Below are positions 1-8,702 of a stretch of DNA of 64,000 nucleotides, in pieces. A program made the position numbers and the translations under genes. Position 1 is the first letter of the stretch. Each line of letters begins with the position of its first letter. This stretch comes from Arthrobacter luteolus NBRC 107841 (lineage in GTDB: Bacteria > Actinomycetota > Actinomycetes > Actinomycetales > Micrococcaceae): positions 310,001 to 374,000 of the forward strand of contig NZ_BCQM01000001.1 of the NCBI RefSeq assembly GCF_001552075.1. Direction: 5' to 3'. The notes below the pieces were generated by a model. The model was not told where the DNA came from. It saw only the letters and a program-made list of their open reading frames with translations, and searched no databases.

Positions 1-576
1 ATCAGCTGGACCTCCGGCGTGATCGTGGAGTTCTTCCGCGCCGTTCCGGTGCTGCTGATGATGATCTTCTTCTACCAGTTCCTTTCCAAGTCGACGCCGG
101 TACCATCGGCCGATGTGCCGTTTGTGGCAGTTGTGCTGGCACTGACGCTCTACAACGGTTCGGTGATCGCCGAGCTGGTGCGCTCCGGCGTCTTCGGCCT
201 GCCCAAGGGACAGCGTGAAGCCGGCCTGGCGATCGGCCTGACCCGGAGCCAGTCGCTGCGGTCCATCGAGGTTCCGCAGGCACTGGTGGCCATGCTCCCG
301 GCACTGCTGAGCCAGTTCGTCGTGATTCTGAAGGATTCCGCCCTGGGCACCTTCATCGGCTACACCGACCTGCTGGCGTACGCCCGCAGGCTGGCGGCAG
401 GCGAAGGTAACATCCTTCCGGCCCTGCTGGTCACGGCAGCGATCTTCATCGTCCTGAACATGCTGCTGACGTTCGCCGCTCAGCGCCTCTCCCGCCGCCT
501 CGGCGCCCGCTCCGGGCAGCTGCTGCGGACCGAGGACGCGGTGGAACCGGAAGGGGCGCCCGCCCCGGCCCGGTAG
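1..576 (+). CDS. Polar amino-acid ABC transporter permease, C-terminal part
   Basis: Membrane subunit of an ABC importer for polar amino acids (glutamate/glutamine type, GluD- or GlnP-like). The gene enters from the left edge, so its start is missing; 191 codons remain. Hydrophobic segments lie near codons 7-29, 39-60 and 137-161. The EAA loop that docks on the ATPase is at codons 73-94 (EAGLAIGLTRSQSL, then VPQA). The tail is Arg/Ala-rich and cytoplasmic. It ends just before a very strong hairpin, so it is the last gene of its operon. The family is clear; the exact substrate is inferred. Confidence 0.85.
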   Translation: MSWTSGVIVEFFRAVPVLLMMIFFYQFLSKSTPVPSADVPFVAVVLALTLYNGSVIAELVRSGVFGLPKGQREAGLAIGLTRSQSLRSIEVPQALVAMLPALLSQFVVILKDSALGTFIGYTDLLAYARRLAAGEGNILPALLVTAAIFIVLNMLLTFAAQRLSRRLGARSGQLLRTEDAVEPEGAPAPAR

Positions 577-588
577 ACCAGGACAGCA

Positions 589-642
589 TCAAACAGTGAA
601 GGTTCCCTTCCGGATCACCGGAAGGGAACCTTCACTGTTTGA
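589..642. terminator. Bidirectional hairpin terminator between permease and dapE
   Basis: A perfect 25-bp inverted repeat (589-613 with 618-642) encloses a 4-base loop. It lies between the convergent permease gene and dapE and can end transcription from both sides. The arms end in short A and T runs (AAACAGTG / CACTGTTT), so a U-rich exit exists in either direction. Confidence 0.85.
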
Positions 643-696
643 GCGGAACATCCGGGGGCGGGTTCAGCCGGCACCCCGGGACCCGCCCGGAAGACT

Positions 697-1788
697 CTAG
701 GCCAGCCAGGCCCGCAGCGCCCGCAGGCACTCGCGGATGGCATCCGCCCGCACATGCTCGTCGTCGGAGTGTGCCAGCAGAGCATCCCCGGGCCCGAAGT
801 TCACTGCCGGAACGCCCAGGGCACTGAACCGGGCGACGTCGGTCCATCCGTACTTGGGTTTAGGCTCCGCTCCGACTGCTGCCACGAAGCTGGCGGCAGC
901 CGGGCGGTCCAGCCCGGGCCGGGCGCCGGCGGAAGCATCCGTAAGAACCAGGTCGAATCCGTGGAGCAGGTCCCGGACGTAGGCCTCCGCCTGGGCCAGG
1001 TCCTTGTCCGGAGCGAACCGGTAGTTAATTTCTACAGTGGCCGCATCGGGAATGACGTTCCCGGCGGTGCCTCCGCTGATGCGGACCGCGTTCAGCGACT
1101 CGCGGTAGTCCAGGCCTTCCACCCGGACGGTGGCCGGCTCATGGCCGCGCAGCCTCACCAGGATCTCCGCCGCCGCGTGAATGGCGTTCTCCCCCATCCA
1201 GGCACGGGCCGAGTGCGCGGCTTTGCCCGTGGTGCGGGCCTGGAACCGCATGGTCCCGTTGCAGCCGCCCTCCACGGTTCCGTCGGTGGGCTCAAGCAGG
1301 ATCGCGAAGTCCGCCTTCAGCCACTCCGGGTAGCTCTTGGCGGCCCGGCCCAGTCCGCTGAGCGAAGCATCAACTTCTTCGTGGTCGTAAAAGATAAAGG
1401 TGATGTCCCGGGTGGGTTCGGCCAGCTGGGCTGCGAGAGCCAGCTGGACAGCCACGCCGCCCTTCATATCTGTGGCACCGCGGCCGTACAGCACGTCCCC
1501 TTCCCAGGTCGAGGGCACAGTGCCGCGGGCTCCCGGGACGGTCGGCAGCGGTACGGTATCCAGGTGGCCGGCCAGGATGACCCTCTCGGCCCGGCCCAGA
1601 TTGGTGCGGGCCATGACAGTATCGCCGTCACGCACCACCTCCAGATGGTCCAGGGCACGCAGCGCGGTTTCCACCGCGTCGGCGATGGCGGCCTCGTTGC
1701 CGGAGACACTTTCAATGTCCATCAGGGCGGCGGTGAGGGCAGCAACGTCGCCCTCCAGGTCCAGGCGGTTCACAGGTAATACAGTCAC
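697..1788 (-). CDS. dapE: Succinyl-diaminopimelate desuccinylase DapE
   Basis: M20-family zinc hydrolase (363 aa) that removes succinate from N-succinyl-LL-diaminopimelate, giving LL-DAP for lysine and peptidoglycan. Metal-site residues are visible: H75 and D77 in AGHLDT, D107 in [10 protein letters not shown], and E137/E138 in YDHEEVD. The GTG start at 1788 lies 6 bases after a TAGTCT hexamer and has no Shine-Dalgarno sequence, which points to a leaderless mRNA. It is divergent from dapD, the enzyme two steps earlier in the same pathway, with only 33 bases between the starts; dapC lies 4.5 kb away. Confidence 0.93.
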   Translation of the reverse strand: MTVLPVNRLDLEGDVAALTAALMDIESVSGNEAAIADAVETALRALDHLEVVRDGDTVMARTNLGRAERVILAGHLDTVPLPTVPGARGTVPSTWEGDVLYGRGATDMKGGVAVQLALAAQLAEPTRDITFIFYDHEEVDASLSGLGRAAKSYPEWLKADFAILLEPTDGTVEGGCNGTMRFQARTTGKAAHSARAWMGENAIHAAAEILVRLRGHEPATVRVEGLDYRESLNAVRISGGTAGNVIPDAATVEINYRFAPDKDLAQAEAYVRDLLHGFDLVLTDASAGARPGLDRPAAASFVAAVGAEPKPKYGWTDVARFSALGVPAVNFGPGDALLAHSDDEHVRADAIRECLRALRAWLA

Positions 1789-1794
1789 CGGACC

Positions 1795-1800
1795 AGACTA
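1795..1800 (-). promoter_or_regulatory. dapE -10 hexamer (leaderless)
   Basis: Minus-strand TAGTCT, 6 bases before the dapE GTG. It matches TANNNT, and the spacing puts the transcript start at or next to the start codon. Confidence 0.6.
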
Positions 1801-1808
1801 CCGCTCGG

Positions 1809-1814
1809 TAGAGT
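1809..1814 (+). promoter_or_regulatory. dapD -10 hexamer (leaderless)
   Basis: TAGAGT, 7 bases before the dapD ATG at 1822. It favours that ATG over the GTG at 1813, which overlaps the hexamer. Only 8 bases separate it from the dapE -10. Confidence 0.6.
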
Positions 1815-1821
1815 GGAACCC

Positions 1822-2793
1822 ATGACTTCCAGCACCCCATCAGCCCTGACCGCCCGCACCGCCTCCGGCCTTGGACTGGCTACCGTAGCCGCAGACGGCA
1901 CCGTCCTTGACGTCTGGTACCCGCGGCCGCAGCTGACCCCCTTTGAAGCCGACAACGCGCTGGCCACCGAACTGGCCAAGGCAGCCGGCACCATGACGGA
2001 CGAGGTCCGCGGTACCCGCGGCGAGGTCGTGGAAACGCAGATCGATCTGGACGCCGCTCCGGAGTCCACCGCAGACGCCTACCTCCGCCTGCATGTCCTC
2101 TCCGCCCGGCTCGCTGCCCCCAACACCATCAACCTCGACGGCATCTTCGGGGTCCTGCCCAACATTGTCTGGACCAACTTCGGCCCCTGCCAGGTCGCCG
2201 GCTTTGACCAGGTCCGGGTCGGCCTGCGTGCCCGCGGCGCGGTCACCGTGTACGGCGTCGACAAGTTCCCGCGGATGGTGGATTACGTCCTGCCCGCGGG
2301 AGTGCGCATTGCCGACGCCGACCGCGTCCGCCTCGGCGCGCACCTCGCCGAAGGCACCACCGTGATGCACGAGGGCTTCGTCAACTTCAATGCCGGCACC
2401 CTGGGCACGTCCATGGTTGAGGGCCGCATCTCCGCAGGAGTAGTCGTCGGCGACGGCAGCGACGTCGGCGGCGGAGCTTCGATCATGGGTACCCTCTCCG
2501 GCGGCGGCAAGGAACGAATCACCGTCGGGGAACGGGTGCTCCTCGGGGCGAACTCCGGAGTCGGCATCAGCATCGGTGATGACAGCGTCGTCGAAGCCGG
2601 CCTTTACATCACCGCCGGAACCCGGGTCAGCGTGGTGGATCCGGAAACCGGGGAAGCCCGCACGCTGAAGGCTGCGGAACTCTCCGGCGTCCCCGGCCTG
2701 CTTTTCCGCCGCAACTCCGTGACCGGCGCCGTCGAGGTACTCCCCCGGCTGGCCCGGACCGTGGAACTGAACGCGGCTCTACACGCCAACTAG
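1822..2793 (+). CDS. dapD: Tetrahydrodipicolinate N-succinyltransferase DapD
   Basis: Transfers succinyl from succinyl-CoA to tetrahydrodipicolinate, the first step of the succinylase branch to meso-DAP and lysine. At 323 aa it has the length of the actinobacterial DapD type. The C-terminal half shows left-handed beta-helix hexapeptide spacing ([15 protein letters not shown], then [20 protein letters not shown]). ATG 1822 is preferred to the in-frame GTG 1813 because a TAGAGT hexamer lies 7 bases upstream. It is divergent from dapE and is followed closely by an unrelated exported-protein gene. Confidence 0.93.
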   Translation: MTSSTPSALTARTASGLGLATVAADGTVLDVWYPRPQLTPFEADNALATELAKAAGTMTDEVRGTRGEVVETQIDLDAAPESTADAYLRLHVLSARLAAPNTINLDGIFGVLPNIVWTNFGPCQVAGFDQVRVGLRARGAVTVYGVDKFPRMVDYVLPAGVRIADADRVRLGAHLAEGTTVMHEGFVNFNAGTLGTSMVEGRISAGVVVGDGSDVGGGASIMGTLSGGGKERITVGERVLLGANSGVGISIGDDSVVEAGLYITAGTRVSVVDPETGEARTLKAAELSGVPGLLFRRNSVTGAVEVLPRLARTVELNAALHAN

Positions 2794-2818
2794 GCGTCCG
2801 CAACCGGGAGAACTGGCC

Positions 2819-3691
2819 GTGAATCCCCGCAGTCACCCGCTGCCCGCCCGCAGGCAGCGGGTGACGGTGCTCCTCGTAGCGGGTGCCGCAGCGGCGGCCG
2901 CCGCACTGTACCTCCTGATCCTCGCGGGCACCTCCGGGGAAGAGCGCCCGCTGCGGGAAAGCTGCACGGCAACCGTGAATGAGAGCTCCTGGCAGCTCAC
3001 CCCGGAACAGACGGCCAACGCTGCAACCATCACGGCTGTCGCCGTCGCCCGCGGACTGCCTCCGCGGGCGGCGTCGATTGCACTGGCGACGGCGGTCCAG
3101 GAATCCGGACTGCGGAATATCGACTACGGGGACGACGCCGGCCCGGATTCCCGCGGCCTGTTCCAGCAGCGTCCCTCACAGGGATGGGGTACCCAGGAGC
3201 AGATCATGGATCCGGTGTATGCCGCCAACGCCTTTTACGATGCGCTGGTGCAGGTTGAGGGGTACCAGGAGCTGCCGATCACGGTCGCTGCCCAGACGGT
3301 CCAGCGCAGTGCCTACCCGGACGCCTACGCGGATCACGAACCCGAGGGGCGGGCGTTTGCTTCAGCCCTGACCGGCCAGTCACCTGCAGCTCTGACCTGT
3401 GTCCTGAACCCCGCCGAAACCGCGGGAAATCCGGAAACCGTCCTCGCCGCAATGACCACTCTCTACGGCACGCAGCAGGCCGTTGTCCTGGGTGAGGTGC
3501 TTCTGGTTGGTGCTTCCGGCGAGTACGGCTGGTCCCTTGCGCACTGGGCTGTAGCCAATGCCCGCGCACTGGGCATCAACGAGGTCTCCTACGATTCCAG
3601 GACCTGGAGCCGCGGGAGCGGCGAATGGACCGGCTCTGACGCCTCTGATTCCCAGATCGCCATCCATGTTGCCCCCGTGGGCGCCGGATAA
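2819..3691 (+). CDS. Membrane-anchored lysozyme/transglycosylase-like protein
   Basis: 290-aa protein with one N-terminal membrane segment (about residues 17-36) and an extracytoplasmic body. Around residues 90-125 it has the pattern AVQESGLRN, then SRGLFQQRPSQGWGT, which resembles the catalytic-Glu and GLFQ signatures of SLT/goose-lysozyme folds. That suggests peptidoglycan cleavage or binding, but activity is not proven; relatives are usually annotated as hypothetical. The GTG start at 2819 follows a GGGAG ribosome site. It lies 25 bases after dapD and may be cotranscribed with it. Confidence 0.7.
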   Translation: MNPRSHPLPARRQRVTVLLVAGAAAAAAALYLLILAGTSGEERPLRESCTATVNESSWQLTPEQTANAATITAVAVARGLPPRAASIALATAVQESGLRNIDYGDDAGPDSRGLFQQRPSQGWGTQEQIMDPVYAANAFYDALVQVEGYQELPITVAAQTVQRSAYPDAYADHEPEGRAFASALTGQSPAALTCVLNPAETAGNPETVLAAMTTLYGTQQAVVLGEVLLVGASGEYGWSLAHWAVANARALGINEVSYDSRTWSRGSGEWTGSDASDSQIAIHVAPVGAG

Positions 3692-3719
3692 CCCTTCAAT
3701 GGTCGCCGGGTCCACCCAG

Positions 3720-3725
3720 TAGGCT
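3720..3725 (+). promoter_or_regulatory. galE -10 hexamer (leaderless)
   Basis: TAGGCT, 6 bases before the galE ATG. The GGAAGG in between could act as a Shine-Dalgarno only if transcription starts earlier. Confidence 0.55.
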
Positions 3726-3731
3726 GGAAGG

Positions 3732-4751
3732 ATGCGAATACTAGTCACCGGAGGAACCGGCTACATCGGCTCCCACACCACACTGGAACTGCTGCAGGCT
3801 GGGCACGACGTCGTGGTGCTGGACAACCTGGCCAACTCCAGCACCGAATCCCTCAACCGGGTCCAGGAACTGTCCGGACGCACCGCGGAATTTGTGCAGG
3901 CCGATCTGCTGGACCCGCAGGCCCTCGAAGAGGTCTTCGCCGCGCACTCCCCCGAGGCGGTGATCCACTTCGCCGGGCTGAAGGCCGTAGGCGAGTCGGT
4001 AGCCAAGCCCCTGTACTACTACCGGAACAACGTCGCCGGCACCCTGAACCTGCTGGAGGTGATGGACCGGCATGATGTGCGCACCATCGTATTCAGTTCC
4101 TCCGCCACCGTCTACGGCGCCTCCGAGGAAGTGCCGCTGGTGGAGAAGATGCCAATGGACGCCGTGAACCCCTACGGCCGGACCAAGGAACAAATCGAGG
4201 ACATCCTGGCGGACCTTGGTGCCTCCGACGAACGCTGGAGCATCGCCCTGCTGCGCTACTTCAACCCGGTCGGCGCCCATGAATCAGGCCGCATCGGCGA
4301 GGACCCCACGGGTGTGCCGAACAACCTGCTTCCGTTCGTGGCGCAGGTTGCTGTCGGACGCCGGGAAAAAGTCATGGTCTTCGGCAACGACTACCCCACA
4401 CCGGACGGAACGGGTGTGCGCGACTACATCCACGTGATGGACCTCGCGGCCGGCCACCTGGCGGCGCTGGACTACATTGCGGCCCGCAAGGGCGTCAAAC
4501 GGTGGAACCTGGGCACCGGCAACGGCTCCTCGGTCCTGGAGGTGCTTGCCGCATTCTCGAAGGCAGCCGGCAAGGACGTCCCGTACGAATTCGCCCCGCG
4601 CCGTCCCGGCGATGCAGCCGTCAGCTATGCCGATCCCTCCGCCGCCCTCGCCGAGCTGGGCTGGTCCGCTGGACGGTCCCTTGACGATATGTGTCAGGAC
4701 CACTGGAACTGGCAGAAGCAGAACCCGCAGGGTTACGCCACCGGTTCCTGA
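3732..4751 (+). CDS. galE: UDP-glucose 4-epimerase GalE
   Basis: NAD-dependent extended short-chain dehydrogenase (339 aa) that interconverts UDP-glucose and UDP-galactose for galactose use and surface polysaccharides. The Rossmann motif GGTGYIG is at residues 7-13, the catalytic Ser region SSSATVYG at 122-129, and the catalytic pair Y148/K152 is in NPYGRTK. It has the family's usual length. It is transcribed alone from a leaderless-type promoter and ends at a strong hairpin shared with gltA. galU, which makes UDP-glucose, lies far away at 50.7-51.6 kb. Confidence 0.95.
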   Translation: MRILVTGGTGYIGSHTTLELLQAGHDVVVLDNLANSSTESLNRVQELSGRTAEFVQADLLDPQALEEVFAAHSPEAVIHFAGLKAVGESVAKPLYYYRNNVAGTLNLLEVMDRHDVRTIVFSSSATVYGASEEVPLVEKMPMDAVNPYGRTKEQIEDILADLGASDERWSIALLRYFNPVGAHESGRIGEDPTGVPNNLLPFVAQVAVGRREKVMVFGNDYPTPDGTGVRDYIHVMDLAAGHLAALDYIAARKGVKRWNLGTGNGSSVLEVLAAFSKAAGKDVPYEFAPRRPGDAAVSYADPSAALAELGWSAGRSLDDMCQDHWNWQKQNPQGYATGS

Positions 4752-4790
4752 TCCCAAGGCGCTCCTGATCCGGAGCCGCCCCTGATACGC

Positions 4791-4834
4791 CAAAGGGCGG
4801 GCCGCTTCCTCACGAGGAAGCGGCCCGCCCTTTG
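4791..4834. terminator. Bidirectional terminator between galE and gltA
   Basis: 20-bp perfect stem (4791-4810 with 4815-4834) around the loop CACG, followed on the plus strand by a T-rich stretch (GTTTTGGTT). It separates convergent galE and gltA. Confidence 0.85.
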
Positions 4835-4843
4835 GTTTTGGTT

Positions 4844-6136
4844 CTAGCGCTCCGGGTAGTTGCGCTCCGGCACACCCGTGTAGAGCTGGCGCGGGCGGCC
4901 AATCTTGGTCTGCGGATCCTGCATCATCTCGCGCCACTGGGCAATCCAGCCGGGCAGGCGGCCAATGGCGAAGAGCACCGTGAACATCTTCTCCGGGAAG
5001 CCCATCGCCTTGTAGATGAGGCCGGTGTAGAAGTCCACGTTCGGGTAGAGCTTGCGCTCGATGAAGTAGTCGTCCGCGAGGGCCTTCTCCTCCAGGCGCA
5101 TGGCGATGTCCAGCAGCTCATCGTTGCCGCCGAGGTCCGCGAGGATCTCGTGTGCGGTGGCCTTGACGATCTTGGCGCGCGGATCGTAGTTCTTGTAGAC
5201 GCGGTGCCCGAAGCCCATGAGCTTCACGCCGTCTTCCTTGTTCTTCACCTTTTCCATGAAGTCTTCCGGCTGCATGCCGGTGGACTGGATCTGGCGGAGC
5301 ATGTTCAGGACGGCTTCGTTGGCACCGCCGTGCAGCGGTCCGAAGAGCGCGCTGATGCCGGCGGAGATGGAAGCGAACATGTTGGCGTTGGAGCTGCCGA
5401 CCAGACGGACAGTCGACGTCGAACAGTTCTGTTCGTGGTCTGCGTGGAGGATGAGCAGCAGGTCAAGTGCCTTGACCAGCTTCGGATCCACATCGTACGG
5501 CTCGGCCGGCAGGCCGAAGGAGAGCCGCATGAAGTTCTCCACCAGGTTCATGGAGTTGTCCGGGTACAGCATGGGCTGCCCGATGCTCTTCTTGTGCGCG
5601 TAGGCCGCGATCACCGGGAGCTTCGCCATCAGGCGGACGGTGGAGAGTTCCACCTGCTCATCGTCGAAGGGGTCCAGGGAATCCTGGTAGAACGTGGACA
5701 GGGCGCTGACCGCGGAGGAAAGCACTGGCATCGGGTGCGCGTCGCGGGGGAAGCCGCCGAAGAAGCCCTTGAGGTCCTCATGCAGCAGCGTGTGCCGGCG
5801 GATCCGGTGGTCGAAGTTTTCCAGCTCCGTGGCAGTGGGAAGGTTGCCGTAGATCAGCAGGTATGAGGTCTCGAGGAAACTCGAGTGCTTGGCCAGCTGT
5901 TCGATCGGGTACCCGCGGTAGCGCAGGATCCCTGCGTCACCGTCGATGTAGGTGATCGCCGAGGTGGTTGCCGCGGTATTCATAAAGCCGGGATCGAAGG
6001 TGACGGTCCCCGTCTGCTTCAGCAGCTTCGATACGTCGAAACCGTCGTTGCCTTCTTCCGCCGCGATGCGGGGCAGCTCCAGCTTGTCCCCCGGGTCGGT
6101 CCCATAGTGCAGCTCGGCACTCGGTCGCTCAGTCAT
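4844..6136 (-). CDS. gltA: Citrate synthase
   Basis: Condenses acetyl-CoA and oxaloacetate to citrate at the entry of the TCA cycle. The 430-aa length fits the type II (GltA) class. Catalytic residues are visible: H269 in GPLHGGANEA, H311 in GFGHRVYKNYDP, and D368 in PNVDFYTG. The ATG start follows an AAGGAG ribosome site. The 187-base upstream gap holds a candidate -10 (TACTAT, minus strand, 6201-6206), giving a leader of roughly 60 bases, in contrast to the leaderless genes nearby. Confidence 0.96.
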   Translation of the reverse strand: MTERPSAELHYGTDPGDKLELPRIAAEEGNDGFDVSKLLKQTGTVTFDPGFMNTAATTSAITYIDGDAGILRYRGYPIEQLAKHSSFLETSYLLIYGNLPTATELENFDHRIRRHTLLHEDLKGFFGGFPRDAHPMPVLSSAVSALSTFYQDSLDPFDDEQVELSTVRLMAKLPVIAAYAHKKSIGQPMLYPDNSMNLVENFMRLSFGLPAEPYDVDPKLVKALDLLLILHADHEQNCSTSTVRLVGSSNANMFASISAGISALFGPLHGGANEAVLNMLRQIQSTGMQPEDFMEKVKNKEDGVKLMGFGHRVYKNYDPRAKIVKATAHEILADLGGNDELLDIAMRLEEKALADDYFIERKLYPNVDFYTGLIYKAMGFPEKMFTVLFAIGRLPGWIAQWREMMQDPQTKIGRPRQLYTGVPERNYPER

Positions 6137-6200
6137 TTTTCTCCTTCAGGAGTTGAAGAACCCACTGCTACGGGCCCTCGTCCTCGTGAGGGAAGCGCCC

Positions 6201-6206
6201 ATAGTA
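6201..6206 (-). promoter_or_regulatory. Candidate gltA -10 hexamer
   Basis: Minus-strand TACTAT about 65 bases before the gltA start. No convincing -35 was seen, so this is only a candidate. Confidence 0.35.
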
Positions 6207-6323
6207 CACATTCGGTGCTTAAACTATTTCGCTCAAAACGCTACCGGCTGACCGGGCGATACCACTAATCGGTAATCATCTTGTTGTGCAAGCGCAACAT
6301 GGCTGCGCCATGTCACGGGCCAA

Positions 6324-7478
6324 TCAGCCCGCAGCTTCGGTCAATCGCCGGGCAGCCGCCGCAATCCGCTCATCGCTGCCGGTCAGGGCCACGCGGATGA
6401 ATCCCGCACCCGCGTCACCGTAAATCACACCCGGTCCGACGACGATTCCCAGGTCGGCGAACCGTTCGACGGTTTGCCAGGTGTCTTCTCCGGCCGTAGC
6501 CCAGAGATAGAGACCGGCTTCGGAATGCCGGATGTCCAGGCCGAAGGCTTCGAGGGCGGGAACCAGGAGTTCCCGCCGGGCCCGGTATTTGTCCTTCTGC
6601 TCTGCAACGTGCGCGTCTTCGGACAGCGCAGCCTGCATGGCGGCCTGCACCGGAGCCGGAACGATCATGCCGGCGTGCTTACGGCTGTTGACCAGGTTCG
6701 CGATGATCGCGGAGTCCCCGGCCACGAACGCTGCCCGGTAGCCGGCCACGTTGGACTGCTTGCTGAGCGAGTAGACGGCCAGCAGCGATTCGTTGCTGCC
6801 GCCGCTCACACGGGGGTCCAGGACCGATGGAACCGGAGTTCCGCCCCGTGCGGTGTCCCATTCGCCCCAGCCAAGTTCGGCGTAGCACTCGTCGGAAGCG
6901 ACCACGGCGCCAAGTGTCCGGGCCTGCTCCACCAGCCGGGCCAGGGACTGCGCATCACGCACGATTCCGGTGGGGTTGCCGGGCGAATTCACCCAGACCA
7001 GCCGGACCCTGGCACGGGTCTGATCATCCAGGTCATCCAAGTCGTCTGCGGCCACCGCGGTGGCACCGGCGAGGACGGCACCCATGTCATAGGTGGGGTA
7101 GGCGACGGTCGGACGTACGACGACGTCTCCCGCCCCGAGCCCCAGCAGCAGCGGGAGCCAGGCCACCAGTTCCTTGGAACCGACGGTCGGCATAATGTCC
7201 TGCGGATCCAGGCCCGGAACGGCTCGGCGGCGGGCGAACCACGCGGCGATGGCCTGGCGGAGTTCGAGCGTGCCGTGCGTCGTGGGATATCCCGGCGCAT
7301 CGGCTGCTGCGGCCAGCGCCTCCTGAATGAAACCGGGGGTTGGGTCCACCGGCGTCCCGATGGACAGGTTCACGGCGCCGTCGGCATGGGCAGCGGCCTT
7401 CCGTGCGTACGGAGCCATGGCTTCCCAGGGATACTCCGGGAGGTTCAGTCCGAAGCTCCGGGAGACGGTCCCGCTCAT
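6324..7478 (-). CDS. dapC: Succinyldiaminopimelate transaminase DapC
   Basis: Class I/II PLP aminotransferase (384 aa) that makes N-succinyl-LL-DAP, the step between DapD and DapE. PLP-site residues are visible: N168 in NSPGNPTG, D196 and Y200 in SDECYAE, and the Schiff-base lysine K240 in YSLSKQSN. Its start overlaps the stop codon of fdxA by 4 bases, so the two are translationally coupled. This fdxA-dapC pair is typical of actinobacteria and supports the dapC assignment over other aminotransferases. Confidence 0.9.
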   Translation of the reverse strand: MSGTVSRSFGLNLPEYPWEAMAPYARKAAAHADGAVNLSIGTPVDPTPGFIQEALAAAADAPGYPTTHGTLELRQAIAAWFARRRAVPGLDPQDIMPTVGSKELVAWLPLLLGLGAGDVVVRPTVAYPTYDMGAVLAGATAVAADDLDDLDDQTRARVRLVWVNSPGNPTGIVRDAQSLARLVEQARTLGAVVASDECYAELGWGEWDTARGGTPVPSVLDPRVSGGSNESLLAVYSLSKQSNVAGYRAAFVAGDSAIIANLVNSRKHAGMIVPAPVQAAMQAALSEDAHVAEQKDKYRARRELLVPALEAFGLDIRHSEAGLYLWATAGEDTWQTVERFADLGIVVGPGVIYGDAGAGFIRVALTGSDERIAAAARRLTEAAG

Positions 7479-7798
7479 TCCTGGTTCTGCGGCGGCAGGG
7501 CGGCGATCAACGGGTGATCCTTGTGGGTGTTGCCGAGCTTGGCAGCGCCGCCCGGAGAACCCAGGTCATCGAAGAACTCGACGTTCGCCTTGTAGTAGTC
7601 GGCCCATTCCTCAGGAGTGTCGTCCTCGTAGTAAATAGCTTCCACGGGGCACACCGGTTCGCAGGCACCGCAGTCGACGCACTCGTCGGGGTGGATGTAG
7701 AGGGAGCGTTCACCTTCGTAGATGCAGTCCACGGGGCATTCTTCGATGCATGCCTTGTCCTTAACATCCACGCATGGCTGCGCAATTACGTACGTCAC
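7475..7798 (-). CDS. fdxA: Seven-iron ferredoxin (3Fe-4S / 4Fe-4S)
   Basis: 107-aa electron carrier of the mycobacterial FdxA type. Cysteines C9, C17, C21 and C25 and the second set C40, C43, C46 and C50 give the 3Fe-4S and 4Fe-4S cluster pattern. The open frame continues upstream to 7885, but the GTG at 7798 is the sensible start: it follows an AAGGAAGG-type ribosome site, and the protein then begins TYVIAQPC as in the family. It overlaps dapC by 4 bases. It may supply electrons to cytochromes P450 or other redox enzymes, which is not shown here. Confidence 0.92.
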   Translation of the reverse strand: MTYVIAQPCVDVKDKACIEECPVDCIYEGERSLYIHPDECVDCGACEPVCPVEAIYYEDDTPEEWADYYKANVEFFDDLGSPGGAAKLGNTHKDHPLIAALPPQNQE

Positions 7799-7911
7799 GT
7801 CCCTTTGCCTTCCTTGGTGTGCGGATCTATCGCTGATCAGCGGTTGTCCGCGAGGTGATGCTTCCACGTTAGTAGCCCACACCATTATCTCCCAGCCGGA
7901 CGGCGCCCGCG

Positions 7912-7917
7912 TACTAT
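7912..7917 (+). promoter_or_regulatory. -10 hexamer of the 79-aa protein gene
   Basis: TACTAT, 6 bases before the ATG at 7924, with no Shine-Dalgarno sequence. This is a leaderless arrangement. Confidence 0.5.
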
Positions 7918-7923
7918 GTAACG

Positions 7924-8163
7924 ATGACTTCCCAGACTCCCGAATCCCGCCTCCGCGAGGCCGGGACCGGGCGCCGCGCCGTCGTCAGGTACCGGATCGA
8001 AGAAGGGCTGACCGATGCCCTGGGAACCATCACTGCCCTGGATCCTGCCGGCTGCACGATAGCGACCCGGACCGGCGAGGTGTTTATCCCCTGGGAACTG
8101 GTCACCGCCGGCAAGCCGGTACCGGAGGCTCCACCGCGGCGCCGGCCGCGCACAGGACCCTGA
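7924..8163 (+). CDS. Small SH3-like protein, standalone
   Basis: 79-aa protein with no membrane segment. The sequence (VVRYRIEEG, then LGTITALD, then VFIPWELVTAGKPVP) resembles the small N-terminal SH3-like beta-barrel found in front of the GNAT domain of Rv0428c-type acetyltransferases. Here the barrel stands alone: no acetyltransferase follows, and the frame ends in a Pro/Arg-rich tail. It has its own leaderless-type promoter and lies 41 bases before an ArsR-type regulator. The function is unknown and the resemblance is from memory of the family. Confidence 0.65.
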   Translation: MTSQTPESRLREAGTGRRAVVRYRIEEGLTDALGTITALDPAGCTIATRTGEVFIPWELVTAGKPVPEAPPRRRPRTGP

Positions 8164-8192
8164 ACCCAGAAAAAACCGCGGGAGCTGCGGCG

Positions 8193-8198
8193 TATGCT
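8193..8198 (+). promoter_or_regulatory. -10 hexamer of the ArsR-type regulator
   Basis: TATGCT, 6 bases before the ATG at 8205. This fixes the start against the longer open frame that begins at 7722. Confidence 0.5.
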
Positions 8199-8204
8199 GA
8201 GGTG

Positions 8205-8702
8205 ATGCCGAGCGATGAGGTACTCCAAGCCCGTGGACGGGCGCTTAGTTCTCCAGTGAGGGTTCGCATCCTGCGGCTGTGCCTGCACCGGGAGCGGACC
8301 AACAAGGAAATTGCCGAGGCGCTGGGCCTGAATCCCGCAACCGCCCTGCACCATGTCCGGACCCTGCTTGGCACCGGGTTCCTGTCCGCCGGCGAACCCC
8401 GGACCGGCAACCGCGGCGCGAAGGAAATCCCGTACCGCGCCACTGGCCTCAGCTGGCAGACATCGGTGCCCGAAGGCACGAAAGCGGTGCTGGTGGAGAC
8501 TTTTCTTCAGGAGATCGACGGCCTGTCTCCGTCGGATATTGATGTGGTGCGGATGGGCGTGTGCCTTAACGAGGAAAACCGCAGCTCCATGATGGCGAAG
8601 CTGCGGGCTGTCCTTCAGGAGTATGCCGTGCGCGGTCCGGATCCTGACGGCACCCCGACCTCACTCCTGCTGGCCCATCACCTGGACCCTGCGGGGAACT
8701 AA
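8205..8702 (+). CDS. ArsR-type winged-helix transcription regulator
   Basis: 165-aa DNA-binding protein. The N-terminal 70 residues form a winged helix: LSSPVRVRILRLCLH, recognition region TNKEIAEALGLNPATALHHV, and a wing ending near GFLSAG. The rest is an alpha-helical effector or dimerisation part of unknown ligand. No metal-binding Cys pair is visible in the recognition helix, so it is probably not a metal sensor. The open frame reaches back to 7722, but ATG 8205 with its TATGCT hexamer is chosen. Its TAA overlaps the stop of the opposing membrane-protein gene. Confidence 0.8.
   Translation: MPSDEVLQARGRALSSPVRVRILRLCLHRERTNKEIAEALGLNPATALHHVRTLLGTGFLSAGEPRTGNRGAKEIPYRATGLSWQTSVPEGTKAVLVETFLQEIDGLSPSDIDVVRMGVCLNEENRSSMMAKLRAVLQEYAVRGPDPDGTPTSLLLAHHLDPAGN

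Noticed and set aside
4832-5866. Plus-strand open frame opposite gltA
   Set aside because: Shadow of citrate synthase, which has all catalytic residues in its own frame.
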